In this document: piece after piece, positions 8,181 through 14,810 of the stretch
Layout of the letters: every line of letters begins with the position of its first letter
Position numbering within the stretch: position 1 is the stretch's first letter
Origin: an uncultured Clostridia bacterium
Lineage (GTDB): Bacteria; Bacillota; Clostridia; Oscillospirales; Ruminococcaceae
NCBI GenBank assembly: GCA_947625375.1
Contig: CANQOC010000014.1
Location: forward strand, 1 to 63,178
Reading direction: 5' to 3'
DNA: 63,178 nt
Made by a program: the position numbers and the translations under genes
Notes under the pieces: generated by a model
What the model was told of the DNA's origin: nothing
Seen by the model: the letters and a program-made list of their open reading frames with translations, nothing else
Database searches by the model: none

Positions 8181-8417
8181 TTATTCTTCCTCGAATCTTA
8201 TACCGCTCGGATTGGTGCACTTTTCTGTAAAACCGTAATCGTAGTGTTCACAGTTTATGCAGTCGCAATTATTGTAGAATCTGCTGTATGCGCTGAACAC
8301 CGGGCAGTCGTCCGCCGGCATCGGCCTGCGGCCCATACGCACCACACTTTCGCCTCCACCTATACTTTCGTCTCCTCCGCTCACCAAATCAAGTTCGTCG
8401 TCTTTCATAAGGCTCAT
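8181..8417 (-). CDS. Small Cys-rich peptide precursor, GIRF type
   Basis: Start placed at 8417 (78 residues): GGAGG lies six bases before this ATG, whereas the longer frame overlaps the upstream gene. Leader MSLMKDDELDLVSGG; core with MPADDCP, CDCINCEHYDYGFTEKC and GIRF. Unlike its paralogues it ends in EEE in place of GK. One of six close tandem paralogues spaced by 14-15 bases. Confidence 0.85.
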   Translation of the reverse strand: MSLMKDDELDLVSGGDESIGGGESVVRMGRRPMPADDCPVFSAYSRFYNNCDCINCEHYDYGFTEKCTNPSGIRFEEE

Positions 8418-8431
8418 AATATTCCTCCATT

Positions 8432-8659
8432 CTATTTCCCGTATCTTATTCCGCGTTGATTGACGCATTTTTTGGAATTATGGTAATCGTAGAATACACA
8501 GTTTATACAGTCGCGATTACCGATGAATTGGTCATATTCGGTGAACACCTGACAGTCGCCCACCGGCATTGTACTGCTTTTAAGGGAGGCTGGATCGCGG
8601 TAATCGCTTCTTCTTCCTCCGCTAACGAGGTCAAGATTGTCGTCATTCATAAGGGCCAT
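8432..8659 (-). CDS. Small Cys-rich peptide precursor, GIRF type
   Basis: Seventy-five residues. Leader MALMNDDNLDLVSGG; core with MPVGDCQ, RDCINCVFYDYHNSKKC and the tail GIRYGK. Four cysteines in the family order C...CxxC...C. The MPADxCP motif is altered to MPVGDCQ. AAGGAGG lies eight bases before the ATG. Presumed RiPP precursor. Confidence 0.85.
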   Translation of the reverse strand: MALMNDDNLDLVSGGRRSDYRDPASLKSSTMPVGDCQVFTEYDQFIGNRDCINCVFYDYHNSKKCVNQRGIRYGK

Positions 8660-8674
8660 AATAAATCCTCCTTG

Positions 8675-8926
8675 TTATTTTCCGAACCGAATTCCGCCCG
8701 GCTTAGTGCACTTATTGGATTTACCGAAATCATAGAATTGACAGTTCACGCAGTCCCGGTTGGTATAATCCTGTACGCTTGCGGTTGTTGAGGCAACGGC
8801 ATATGCCTTGTACATCGGACAGTTGTCCGCCGGCATAGTGCCGCCCTCAAGCTCCCAAGGCATACGGGAAACCGTTCTTCCTCCGCCGCTCACCAAACCG
8901 AGCTCATCGTCGTTCATAAGAGCCAT
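8675..8926 (-). CDS. Small Cys-rich peptide precursor, GIRF type
   Basis: Eighty-three residues. Leader MALMNDDELGLVSGGG; core with MPADNCP, then a longer linker, RDCVNCQFYDFGKSNKC and GIRFGK. The spacing between the first Cys and the CxxC group is the longest in the set (22 residues), showing that this loop is free to vary while the CxxC block is fixed. Confidence 0.85.
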   Translation of the reverse strand: MALMNDDELGLVSGGGRTVSRMPWELEGGTMPADNCPMYKAYAVASTTASVQDYTNRDCVNCQFYDFGKSNKCTKPGGIRFGK

Positions 8927-8941
8927 AATAAATCCTCCTTA

Positions 8942-9190
8942 TTATTTCCCGAACCTAATTCCGCTCGGATTGGTACACTTGTCGGTTATATTGTAATCGT
9001 AGTGCTCACAGTTAATGCAGTCGCATATACCGCACGGAAAGTGTTCGCTGTACGCCGGACAGCCGTCTGCCGGCAACATCGACGGGCCATTTAAAAGCTC
9101 GGGCAGAGAGGGATAATACTTTACCCCCAATACCGGGCAATCCTCGCCGCCGCTCACCGTGCCGAGCTCGTCGTCGTTGATAAATCCCAT
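8942..9190 (-). CDS. Small Cys-rich peptide precursor, GIRF type
   Basis: Eighty-two residues. Leader MGFINDDELGTVSGG is followed at once by EDC. The core has LPADGCP, PCGIC, DCINCEHYDYNITDKC and GIRFGK. It holds seven cysteines against four in its paralogues, with an extra Cys right after the double glycine and an extra CGIC pair just before the conserved CINC. Confidence 0.85.
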   Translation of the reverse strand: MGFINDDELGTVSGGEDCPVLGVKYYPSLPELLNGPSMLPADGCPAYSEHFPCGICDCINCEHYDYNITDKCTNPSGIRFGK

Positions 9191-9205
9191 AATAAATCCT
9201 CCTTA

Positions 9206-9436
9206 TTATTTCCCGAACCTAATTCCGCCCGGCTTGGTACACTTTTCTGTAAAACCGTAATCGTAGTGGTTGCAGTTTATGCAGTCGCGATTATAGTGGG
9301 GGTCGAATACGCTGAACTCCGGACAGTTGTCCGCAGGCATCGTCTTGCTGGCTCTGAGAACTCTCGGGTCGCGTCCTCTTACCGTTTTTCCGCCTCCGCT
9401 CACCGTATTGAGTTCATCTTCGTTCATAAGCTTCAT
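9206..9436 (-). CDS. Small Cys-rich peptide precursor, GIRF type
   Basis: Start placed at 9436 (76 residues) because GGGAGG lies upstream of this ATG; the longer frame overlaps the gene before it. Leader MKLMNEDELNTVSGGG; core with MPADNCP, RDCINCNHYDYGFTEKC and GIRFGK. The CxxC block is nearly identical to that of the gene at 8181-8417. Confidence 0.85.
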   Translation of the reverse strand: MKLMNEDELNTVSGGGKTVRGRDPRVLRASKTMPADNCPEFSVFDPHYNRDCINCNHYDYGFTEKCTKPGGIRFGK

Positions 9437-9450
9437 TATATTTCCTCCCG

Positions 9451-9699
9451 TTATTTCCCGAACCTTATTCCTTTCGGATTGGTACACTTATTGGATATAC
9501 CGTAATCATAGAAATAACAGTTTATGCAGTCGTGCTTGATTTCATGGTAGCCGCCGATGGAAAGGCCCCGATAATAATGCTCATATACCGGGCAGTCGTC
9601 AGCCGGCAAAGTTCCGCCTTTGTCCACCGTCGGCGGACGGGAAACCGTTCTTCCTCCGCCGCTCACCATATTGAGTTCATCTTCGTTCATAAGTCTCAT
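9451..9699 (-). CDS. Small Cys-rich peptide precursor, GIRF type
   Basis: Eighty-two residues. Leader MRLMNEDELNMVSGGG; core with LPADDCP, HDCINCYFYDYGISNKC and GIRFGK. AAGGAGG lies upstream. Second gene of the operon, 62 bases after the first; all later genes follow at 9-15 bases. Confidence 0.85.
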   Translation of the reverse strand: MRLMNEDELNMVSGGGRTVSRPPTVDKGGTLPADDCPVYEHYYRGLSIGGYHEIKHDCINCYFYDYGISNKCTNPKGIRFGK

Positions 9700-9761
9700 A
9701 ATAATACCTCCTTAAAATAAACGAATTTTATCTTTTAAAGCGCTTATTCGCCTCCGCGCCG

Positions 9762-10004
9762 TCATCTCTTCCTGGCGAAGCCTTTATAAAGAATGCCCTG
9801 CGGATTTGTGCACTCCGCCGACGCGTCGACCTTTTGGTAGTGCTGACACCAGGTGCATATCGCGTTGGGATTGACCTCTTCCTGAGTGTGTCCGGGTAAA
9901 AGGGCGAACCCGGCGCATTGGTTAAAGTTTGACTCGATAGACGGCTTTTTAAAAATCATATCTCCGCCCGTTACCTGTTCAAGTTCCTTTTCTGACATCA
10001 TCAT
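9762..10004 (-). CDS. Small Cys-rich peptide precursor, first gene of operon
   Basis: Eighty residues. Leader MSEKELEQVTGG keeps the double glycine with Thr for Ser. The core has one early Cys, then CTWCQHYQ...C and TNPQGILYKG, a diverged form of the CxxC-xHYD...KCTNPxGIRFGK block. A GAGGT site precedes the ATG. It is the promoter-proximal gene and may be a distinct partner peptide rather than a copy. Confidence 0.8.
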   Translation of the reverse strand: MMMSEKELEQVTGGDMIFKKPSIESNFNQCAGFALLPGHTQEEVNPNAICTWCQHYQKVDASAECTNPQGILYKGFARKR

Positions 10005-10068
10005 AGCTATACCTCACTTATAAAAATTTATCTTTGAATTGCGGCTGACCTTCGTTTTCTGTGACTTC

Positions 10069-10128
10069 ATTATATCACATTTATTTTCTCCGCGCAATGT
10101 CATTCACGTCGTTTTCGTGTCATCTACG
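10069..10128 (-). promoter_or_regulatory. Shared-regulon promoter driving the first peptide operon
   Basis: On the minus strand two direct repeats, CGTAGATGACA (10128-10118) and CGTGAATGACA (10108-10098), start 20 bases apart. TATAAT (10074-10069), with the extended element TGA before it, begins 34 bases after the second repeat's start. No good -35 is present. The same arrangement occurs at four other promoters in the window. Confidence 0.85.
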
Positions 10129-10161
10129 GCATTTCGGAAAGATTTCTTTTCTGCTTTTCGC

Positions 10162-10221
10162 CGTAGATGACACATTTTTTTCGCAAACTACACAGCAAAG
10201 TCAAAGATTATATGGTATAAT
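10162..10221 (+). promoter_or_regulatory. Shared-regulon promoter driving the radical SAM gene
   Basis: Direct repeats CGTAGATGACA (10162-10172) and CGCAAACTACA (10182-10192), 20 bases apart, precede TGG-TATAAT (TATAAT at 10216-10221). It is divergent from the peptide-operon promoter; 33 bases separate their outer repeats. Confidence 0.85.
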
Positions 10222-10264
10222 CATATCAGAAATAATTTTCGCAGGTATTTTTTAGGAGGAAACA

Positions 10265-11698
10265 ATGAAGTATATTCTTAACGAACAAATCGCGCTCCGA
10301 AGCTGGCGCGGAGTACCCTGTGCCTATTACATCAAGAACGACCGTCACGCAAAGAGCCTCTCTGCCGAGGATTTCCTGATTTTAATGTCCTGCGACGGCA
10401 AGAACGAACAGGACCCCGAGTCCGAGAGCATCAAGCGCCTGAGTCAAGTCGGATTTATCCGCCCCGCCGCCGAGTGCGAAGAGCTTTCGGAGTGGCAGAA
10501 GGTGCGCTTCTGCGACAACCGCTATATGCCGATATCCGAGTGGTCGATTACCGGGCGCTGCAACTATAACTGCCTTCACTGCTTCATGGCAAAGGACAAC
10601 GAGCGGCTTATGAGCGAATTCAGCTGGGAAGAAATGCTGAATCTCCTCGACGAGTACGAAAAGTGCGGAATCCAGACTTTTGTCATCACCGGCGGCGAGC
10701 CGCTGCTTCACCCGCGCTTCATGGACCTCATGCGCGAGATAAGCCGCCGCGGAATGGTCGTCGACGACATTCTCACAAACGGCGCTCTTCTGACCGAGGA
10801 TATCATTCACAAGCTAAAGGACCTTGGACTGAATCCGCTGTTCAGCATCTCCTTAGACGGCATCGGCCATCACGACTGGATGCGCGGCGTCGCCGGTGCC
10901 GAAAAGACCGCGATGCGCGCAATCGACCTCTGTCTTAAAGAGGGCATGAGAGTCAGGGTACAGGTCTGTGCTCACCGCCTCAACCTCGACACCATGGTCG
11001 ACACCGTAAAGCTTATGGGTGAAAAGGGCGTCGACATGATTCGCGTCATAAGGACTTCCGAGTCACCGAGGTGGAAAGAGAACGCAGGCGACGCCTGCCT
11101 CTCGATTGAAGAATACTTCGACCTCGGAACCGAGCTTCTGACCGAATTCGCCAAGACCGGATATCACTCCGAGCTGACCGTCTGGCAGTTCGGCGAATAT
11201 CACCCCCACGCCGGCGTATACTACTTCAGCGCGGTCGACTGTTCCGGAGACGAGGAGCGCGATTTAAGGCGCCCGACCTGCACCGGAATAAGAGGCTCGA
11301 TGGCAATAGCGTCCGACGGTGAGGTCCTTCCCTGCAACCGCATGGCGGGGTATTACGCCGGGAAAGGCTACAGCTTCGGAAACGCCAAGAAGGGCGGAAT
11401 CCGGCATCTCTTACAGGACAGCGATTACTTAAACACGATAACCTGCCCGGTGTCGAAGGTAAAAGAAAACCCAACCTGCTCGGCGTGCAAATACTTCAGG
11501 TACTGCCACGGCGGGTGCAGAGCGATAGCGCTCCTCTTCTATGACTACACCGGTCCCGACCTCTCGAAGTGCATCTTCTACAACAAGGGTTACTACCAAA
11601 AGGCACGACGCGCGTTCGACCTTGCGGCAAAGGGATCCGGACGCGAATTCCGCTGCGGTTCGCCCGTTCCCGAGCTTGAAGAAGAGCTTAATAAGTAA
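10265..11698 (+). CDS. Radical SAM/SPASM peptide maturase
   Basis: A 477-residue radical SAM enzyme predicted to modify the neighbouring Cys-rich peptides. The SAM-cluster motif is C99-NYN-C103-LH-C106, followed by ITGGEP at 141-146. A complete SPASM domain follows: C339 and C357 (GxxxxC form), then C405-x2-C408-x5-C414-x3-C418 and C436, enough for two auxiliary iron-sulfur clusters. The first ~90 residues are a separate domain that could be a PqqD-like peptide-recognition fold; this is inferred. SPASM enzymes commonly make thioether or C-C crosslinks on peptide substrates; the exact product here is unknown. Strong AGGAGG site; divergent from the peptide operon and under the same promoter type. 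Confidence 0.93.
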   Translation: MKYILNEQIALRSWRGVPCAYYIKNDRHAKSLSAEDFLILMSCDGKNEQDPESESIKRLSQVGFIRPAAECEELSEWQKVRFCDNRYMPISEWSITGRCNYNCLHCFMAKDNERLMSEFSWEEMLNLLDEYEKCGIQTFVITGGEPLLHPRFMDLMREISRRGMVVDDILTNGALLTEDIIHKLKDLGLNPLFSISLDGIGHHDWMRGVAGAEKTAMRAIDLCLKEGMRVRVQVCAHRLNLDTMVDTVKLMGEKGVDMIRVIRTSESPRWKENAGDACLSIEEYFDLGTELLTEFAKTGYHSELTVWQFGEYHPHAGVYYFSAVDCSGDEERDLRRPTCTGIRGSMAIASDGEVLPCNRMAGYYAGKGYSFGNAKKGGIRHLLQDSDYLNTITCPVSKVKENPTCSACKYFRYCHGGCRAIALLFYDYTGPDLSKCIFYNKGYYQKARRAFDLAAKGSGREFRCGSPVPELEEELNK

Positions 11699-11710
11699 AT
11701 ATGACGCAAA

Positions 11711-11744
11711 AACCCGCCTTCCGTTTCCGGAGGGCGGATTTTTG
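11711..11744. terminator. Bidirectional terminator between convergent genes
   Basis: A GC-rich imperfect stem (CCGCCTTCCG/CCGGAGGGCGG) is flanked by A and T runs, so it can end both the radical SAM gene (plus) and the tandem-leader gene (minus). Confidence 0.75.
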
Positions 11745-11776
11745 GTATATGCGCGTTTGCCGGTATCGTTATATGC

Positions 11777-12091
11777 TTAAACTTTGCGCACTTTCGCCTG
11801 TCCGCGTTTGCCGTGGTCGTAACCCACCCTAGCGGGGGATTCTGCACATCTATCGCCGCCCGAAAGCATATCATGCAGCTTTTCGCCAACGTCCTTCTCA
11901 TCTGTGTCTTTTGACTGCTGTTCATCATCCATAGATAAAAAGGTAAAGGTGCCGCCTGTAATCTTATCAAGCAGCTTTTCGTCAACGTCCTTCTTATCGA
12001 GGCCTTTTGACTGCTGTTCATCATTCATAGATAAAATGGTAAAGGTTCCGCCCGATACGTTTTCAAGATTCTTTTCGTCGATGTTTTTCAT
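11777..12091 (-). CDS. Peptide precursor with three tandem double-glycine motifs
   Basis: A 104-residue protein. It starts MKNIDEKNLENVSGG, then repeats a 32-residue unit: TFTILSMNDEQQSK ... DEKLLDKITGG, then TFTFLSMDDEQQSK ... GEKLHDMLSGG. Double glycines fall at 14-15, 46-47 and 78-79. A short tail with one Cys (DRCAESPARVGYDHGKRG) follows. Each unit looks like a leader plus a short core, so processing at each GG could release repeated peptides. The cores lack Cys, unlike the other precursors. AAGGAGG precedes the ATG; a shared-regulon promoter lies upstream. Confidence 0.8.
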   Translation of the reverse strand: MKNIDEKNLENVSGGTFTILSMNDEQQSKGLDKKDVDEKLLDKITGGTFTFLSMDDEQQSKDTDEKDVGEKLHDMLSGGDRCAESPARVGYDHGKRGQAKVRKV

Positions 12092-12166
12092 AATGTCCTC
12101 CTTAATTTGACTTTGTTTTACACCGGTGTTCGATGTATGATTTTTTACAGGTTATCTTACCTGATT

Positions 12167-12225
12167 ATTATATCATATTTTTTTGCTTTTGTCATGTTGT
12201 CTACGCTGTTTTTATGTCGTTTACG
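12167..12225 (-). promoter_or_regulatory. Shared-regulon promoter driving the tandem-leader gene
   Basis: On the minus strand CGTAAACGACA (12225-12215) and CGTAGACAACA (12205-12195), 20 bases apart, then TGA-TATAAT (TATAAT at 12172-12167) starting 33 bases after the second repeat's start. Confidence 0.85.
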
Positions 12226-12229
12226 TCAA

Positions 12230-12272
12230 AAAAATAAGCAAAGTCCCTCTTTCAAGCCTGAAAGGGGGACTT
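12230..12272 (-). terminator. Terminator after the sigma/PepSY operon
   Basis: A 13-base-pair stem with one mismatch (AAGTCCCTCTTTC at 12241-12253 with 12260-12272) and, on the minus strand, a T-rich tail. It isolates the operon from the next promoter. Confidence 0.75.
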
Positions 12273-12274
12273 CT

Positions 12275-12320
12275 TTTAGAATACAGAAGTGAGATTATCA
12301 GAAGACAGAAGTCAGATATC
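12275..12320 (+). repeat. Purine-rich dispersed repeat (AGAAGACAGAAGTCAGA type)
   Basis: Contains ACAGAAGTGAGATTATCAG and GAAGACAGAAGTCAGATATC. The closest relative is the inverted copy at 61530-61576. It sits between a terminator and the end of the PepSY-like gene. Confidence 0.55.
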
Positions 12321-12339
12321 ACACACTTCCGTACAAATT

Positions 12340-14136
12340 TTAATTGGCTCTTCTGTGGACAAGGTCAAGGCCGCTGAGCGGGTCGATGTTGAAGAAATAG
12401 ATGTTGTATCCGTCGGTGAGCCTTATTTCGTAATAGTCATACCCTCCGCCGAAGCTCGTGAGCTCGGATTCGCTGACGGTGAGCGCTTCGGCGTCGCCGT
12501 CCGAGAGATTTCCCTGTTCCTTGGCCATCTTTCTCGCGATTTCAACCGCCTCTTCCTCGCCGATGTAGTCCTCGCGGGTGATTGCGTCGCACCTGAGAAT
12601 CTGTCCGCTGACCGCGTCGATTTCATAGACGTTGTCCAAGAGGTGAGTGCTCTTCGGATAGTCCTTGAGACCGTACCTGAAGCTGATTTTATAGACGTTT
12701 CCGTTGAGCTCGGCTTTAAGTCCGAAGACGCCGTTTTCGCTGACGCCCGAGTGTTCGAGCGCGACCGTCGCCGCGACAGCCTCGCTTATCATTCCGTCGG
12801 GAGCATCGGTCGAAAGGACCTCGTTTTTCTCCAAATCCGCCTTGTCGGACACGGTTATGTCATATTCCTCGACCGATATAAGCTCGAGAGTCGCGGGGTC
12901 GATGAATACTTTAACGCCCTTTCCGATTCTCTCGTCCTCAAAGAAGCACTCGCCGTTTGTCACTGCTCCGCCTCCGGTGGGCTGTTCAAGACCGCAGTAT
13001 TCCTCGGCCTTCTGCCGAATCGCGCTGAGTCCGTATGTCCGGTTTACGGATACGGTTTCGCCGTCGTCGGCGCTGAGTCTGACCGACACGTCGAAGTCGG
13101 ACTGACCGTAAAGCCGCGCCTCGGCGTTCGCATTGTTTTCGGAATAATAGGCGAAGTTGGTCACAATCGCGTATTTTCCGCCGTCCTCCGGCACAAGTCC
13201 GGTGATGAAGGTGTTGAGAAGCACTCCGCCGCTCATCTCGGGATATTTCTCATAAACCGCCGCCTCCGCGATTTCCTCTGCCTCGTCAAAGCTTATTATC
13301 CCGACAGGCTTTTCATGAAGAATCCGCTCGCCGGCAAAGTCGGGGTCTTCCGAGACGCCGCTTTCGATAATTTCGCCGGTGTCGGCGTTAAGCACCGCGG
13401 AATAGATATATCCGTCCGTCTTTTCGGTGCAGTCCGCAAGGCGGGTCTTCGCGTCGACATGTGTCTCGATGTGCCCGGCCTGTGAAAGTCCGAAGTGCTC
13501 CTCGAATCTGCTCCTGATGAAGTCGTAATTCGGCGCCTCGCGCATCATCTTCTCCGACTCAGTAAGCTGGCGCTCCTGTTCCTTCATCAGCCGGTCAATC
13601 TTTTCCTCCGACTCCTTTTTAATCCTCGGGAGCACCTCCTCCCAGTCCCCGTCGACCGTCCTGTCCGAAGAGTAAACGACGCCGGTCTTCGCGTCCATCA
13701 CGATTTCATAAGCATAGCCGCAGGTCCGGAAGGATATGTTATACACAATCCTGCCGTTTTTAAGTCCGAGGTCGGCTTCGCCGGTCCCGAGGTCTTCGTC
13801 ATACACCAGCCAGCTGTCGATGGCGTCCGAAAGCTCCTCTTTGAGCGCGGGGTCGGTCTCGGTCTCCTCGGCATATTTCACAGCAAGGTCGAGCGCGTAT
13901 TCCGGCTCGATGAGTCCGTTAAGGCTCACCGCCGTAACCGTTATGCAAAGCACCGCCGCAAGTGCCGCCGCAATAACCGCCGCCCTTATTCTGCCGCTCC
14001 GATTTTTATTTTCCGTCATTTCTGTCACCGCTCCTTTTTGCCGTTCCGAGCACTGCTCAAAGACAGCCTCCGGAAAGGCGGGCAGGGCCGCCGTAAATGC
14101 CGTCTTAAGTTTTTGCACAACCTCTCTGTCTTTCAT
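12340..14136 (-). CDS. Membrane-anchored PepSY-like protein, partner of the ECF sigma factor
   Basis: A 598-residue protein. A short cytoplasmic N-terminus (about 50 residues) is followed by one membrane helix (IRAAVIAAALAAVLCITVTA, about 50-70) and a long outside region. That region has repeated segments of the kind ALDLAVKYAEE, DAKTGVVYSSD, NADTGEIIESG and IDAVSGQILRCD, which is the PepSY/YpeB style. The gene follows the ECF sigma gene with a TGATG overlap. The topology and coupling suggest an anti-sigma role for the N-terminus and sensing by the outside part. ATG 14136 is preferred over the GTG three bases upstream because of spacing to AAGGGG. Confidence 0.75.
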   Translation of the reverse strand: MKDREVVQKLKTAFTAALPAFPEAVFEQCSERQKGAVTEMTENKNRSGRIRAAVIAAALAAVLCITVTAVSLNGLIEPEYALDLAVKYAEETETDPALKEELSDAIDSWLVYDEDLGTGEADLGLKNGRIVYNISFRTCGYAYEIVMDAKTGVVYSSDRTVDGDWEEVLPRIKKESEEKIDRLMKEQERQLTESEKMMREAPNYDFIRSRFEEHFGLSQAGHIETHVDAKTRLADCTEKTDGYIYSAVLNADTGEIIESGVSEDPDFAGERILHEKPVGIISFDEAEEIAEAAVYEKYPEMSGGVLLNTFITGLVPEDGGKYAIVTNFAYYSENNANAEARLYGQSDFDVSVRLSADDGETVSVNRTYGLSAIRQKAEEYCGLEQPTGGGAVTNGECFFEDERIGKGVKVFIDPATLELISVEEYDITVSDKADLEKNEVLSTDAPDGMISEAVAATVALEHSGVSENGVFGLKAELNGNVYKISFRYGLKDYPKSTHLLDNVYEIDAVSGQILRCDAITREDYIGEEEAVEIARKMAKEQGNLSDGDAEALTVSESELTSFGGGYDYYEIRLTDGYNIYFFNIDPLSGLDLVHRRAN

Positions 14137-14663
14137 CACAATGCCCCTTCCAATTCCTTTTTCAGCTTTTTGATTGCGCCGTGATATCTCGATATCGCCG
14201 TCGATATCGGCTCGTCAAGGATTTCGGCTATCTCGCGGAATTTAAGTCCGACAACCGCGTGCATTATAACCACTTCCCGTTCGCGCTCGCCGAGTCTCCA
14301 AAAACAAGCTTTTATCACCGCTCTGTCTTCAACACCGAGCCTTTCGTCCGCCAAGTCGGTTTCGTCGATATCCTCCGGCGAAAATCTCTGCCGCTGTCTG
14401 AGCTTCATTCTGCAAAGATTCCTCGCGATGCCGATGACCCAAGCCGTCGGCTTTCCCATGCTCCTGTAATTGGGTGCGCACCTCCAGATTTCAAGGAGCA
14501 GCTCCGAAATGACGTCCTCGGCGTCCGAAACGCTGTGAAGAAGAGAAAGGGAATAGCCGTATGCCTGTGCCGCGACAAGCTTATAGAGCTCGGCAAGAGC
14601 GCTCTTATCGCCGTCTCCGATGCGCTTTATCGCGGAGTCAAGCTCCTTTTCTGCACAGGTCAT
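14136..14663 (-). CDS. ECF (sigma-70 family) RNA polymerase sigma factor
   Basis: A 175-residue ECF sigma factor. Region 2 covers about 25-90 (DAEDVISELLLEIW, then KPTAWVIGIARNLCRMKL) and region 4 about 115-170 (LGEREREVVIMHAVVGLKFREIAEIL). It should direct polymerase to a small stress regulon. It is coupled by TGATG to the PepSY-like membrane protein, which likely holds it inactive at the membrane. ATG 14663 is preferred over the upstream in-frame GTG (14681) because AAAGGGG sits eight bases before it. Confidence 0.9.
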   Translation of the reverse strand: MTCAEKELDSAIKRIGDGDKSALAELYKLVAAQAYGYSLSLLHSVSDAEDVISELLLEIWRCAPNYRSMGKPTAWVIGIARNLCRMKLRQRQRFSPEDIDETDLADERLGVEDRAVIKACFWRLGEREREVVIMHAVVGLKFREIAEILDEPISTAISRYHGAIKKLKKELEGAL

Positions 14664-14726
14664 TCCATCAGCCCCTTTCACTTAGTAATTGCACCGGCGC
14701 GCCGTTTTATCGGCATGACGAAAAAT

Positions 14727-14780
14727 ATTTTTAAAAAAAGACCGCCGGCTTTTCACCGGTCATCCGGTGCGCGGGCGGTC
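14727..14780 (-). terminator. Terminator after the symporter gene
   Basis: Minus strand: a GACCGCC/GGCGGTC outer stem with an inner ACCGG/CCGGT hairpin is followed by seven T residues. It ends the symporter transcript upstream of the sigma gene. Confidence 0.75.
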
Positions 14781-14810
14781 AATCCTTTGGTTCTTTTATG
14801 TATTCGTGCC

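Noticed and set aside
12289..14184. Long plus-strand frames (398 and 229 residues) opposite the PepSY-like gene
   Set aside because: Shadow frames; the minus-strand genes have coupled starts and recognisable domains.
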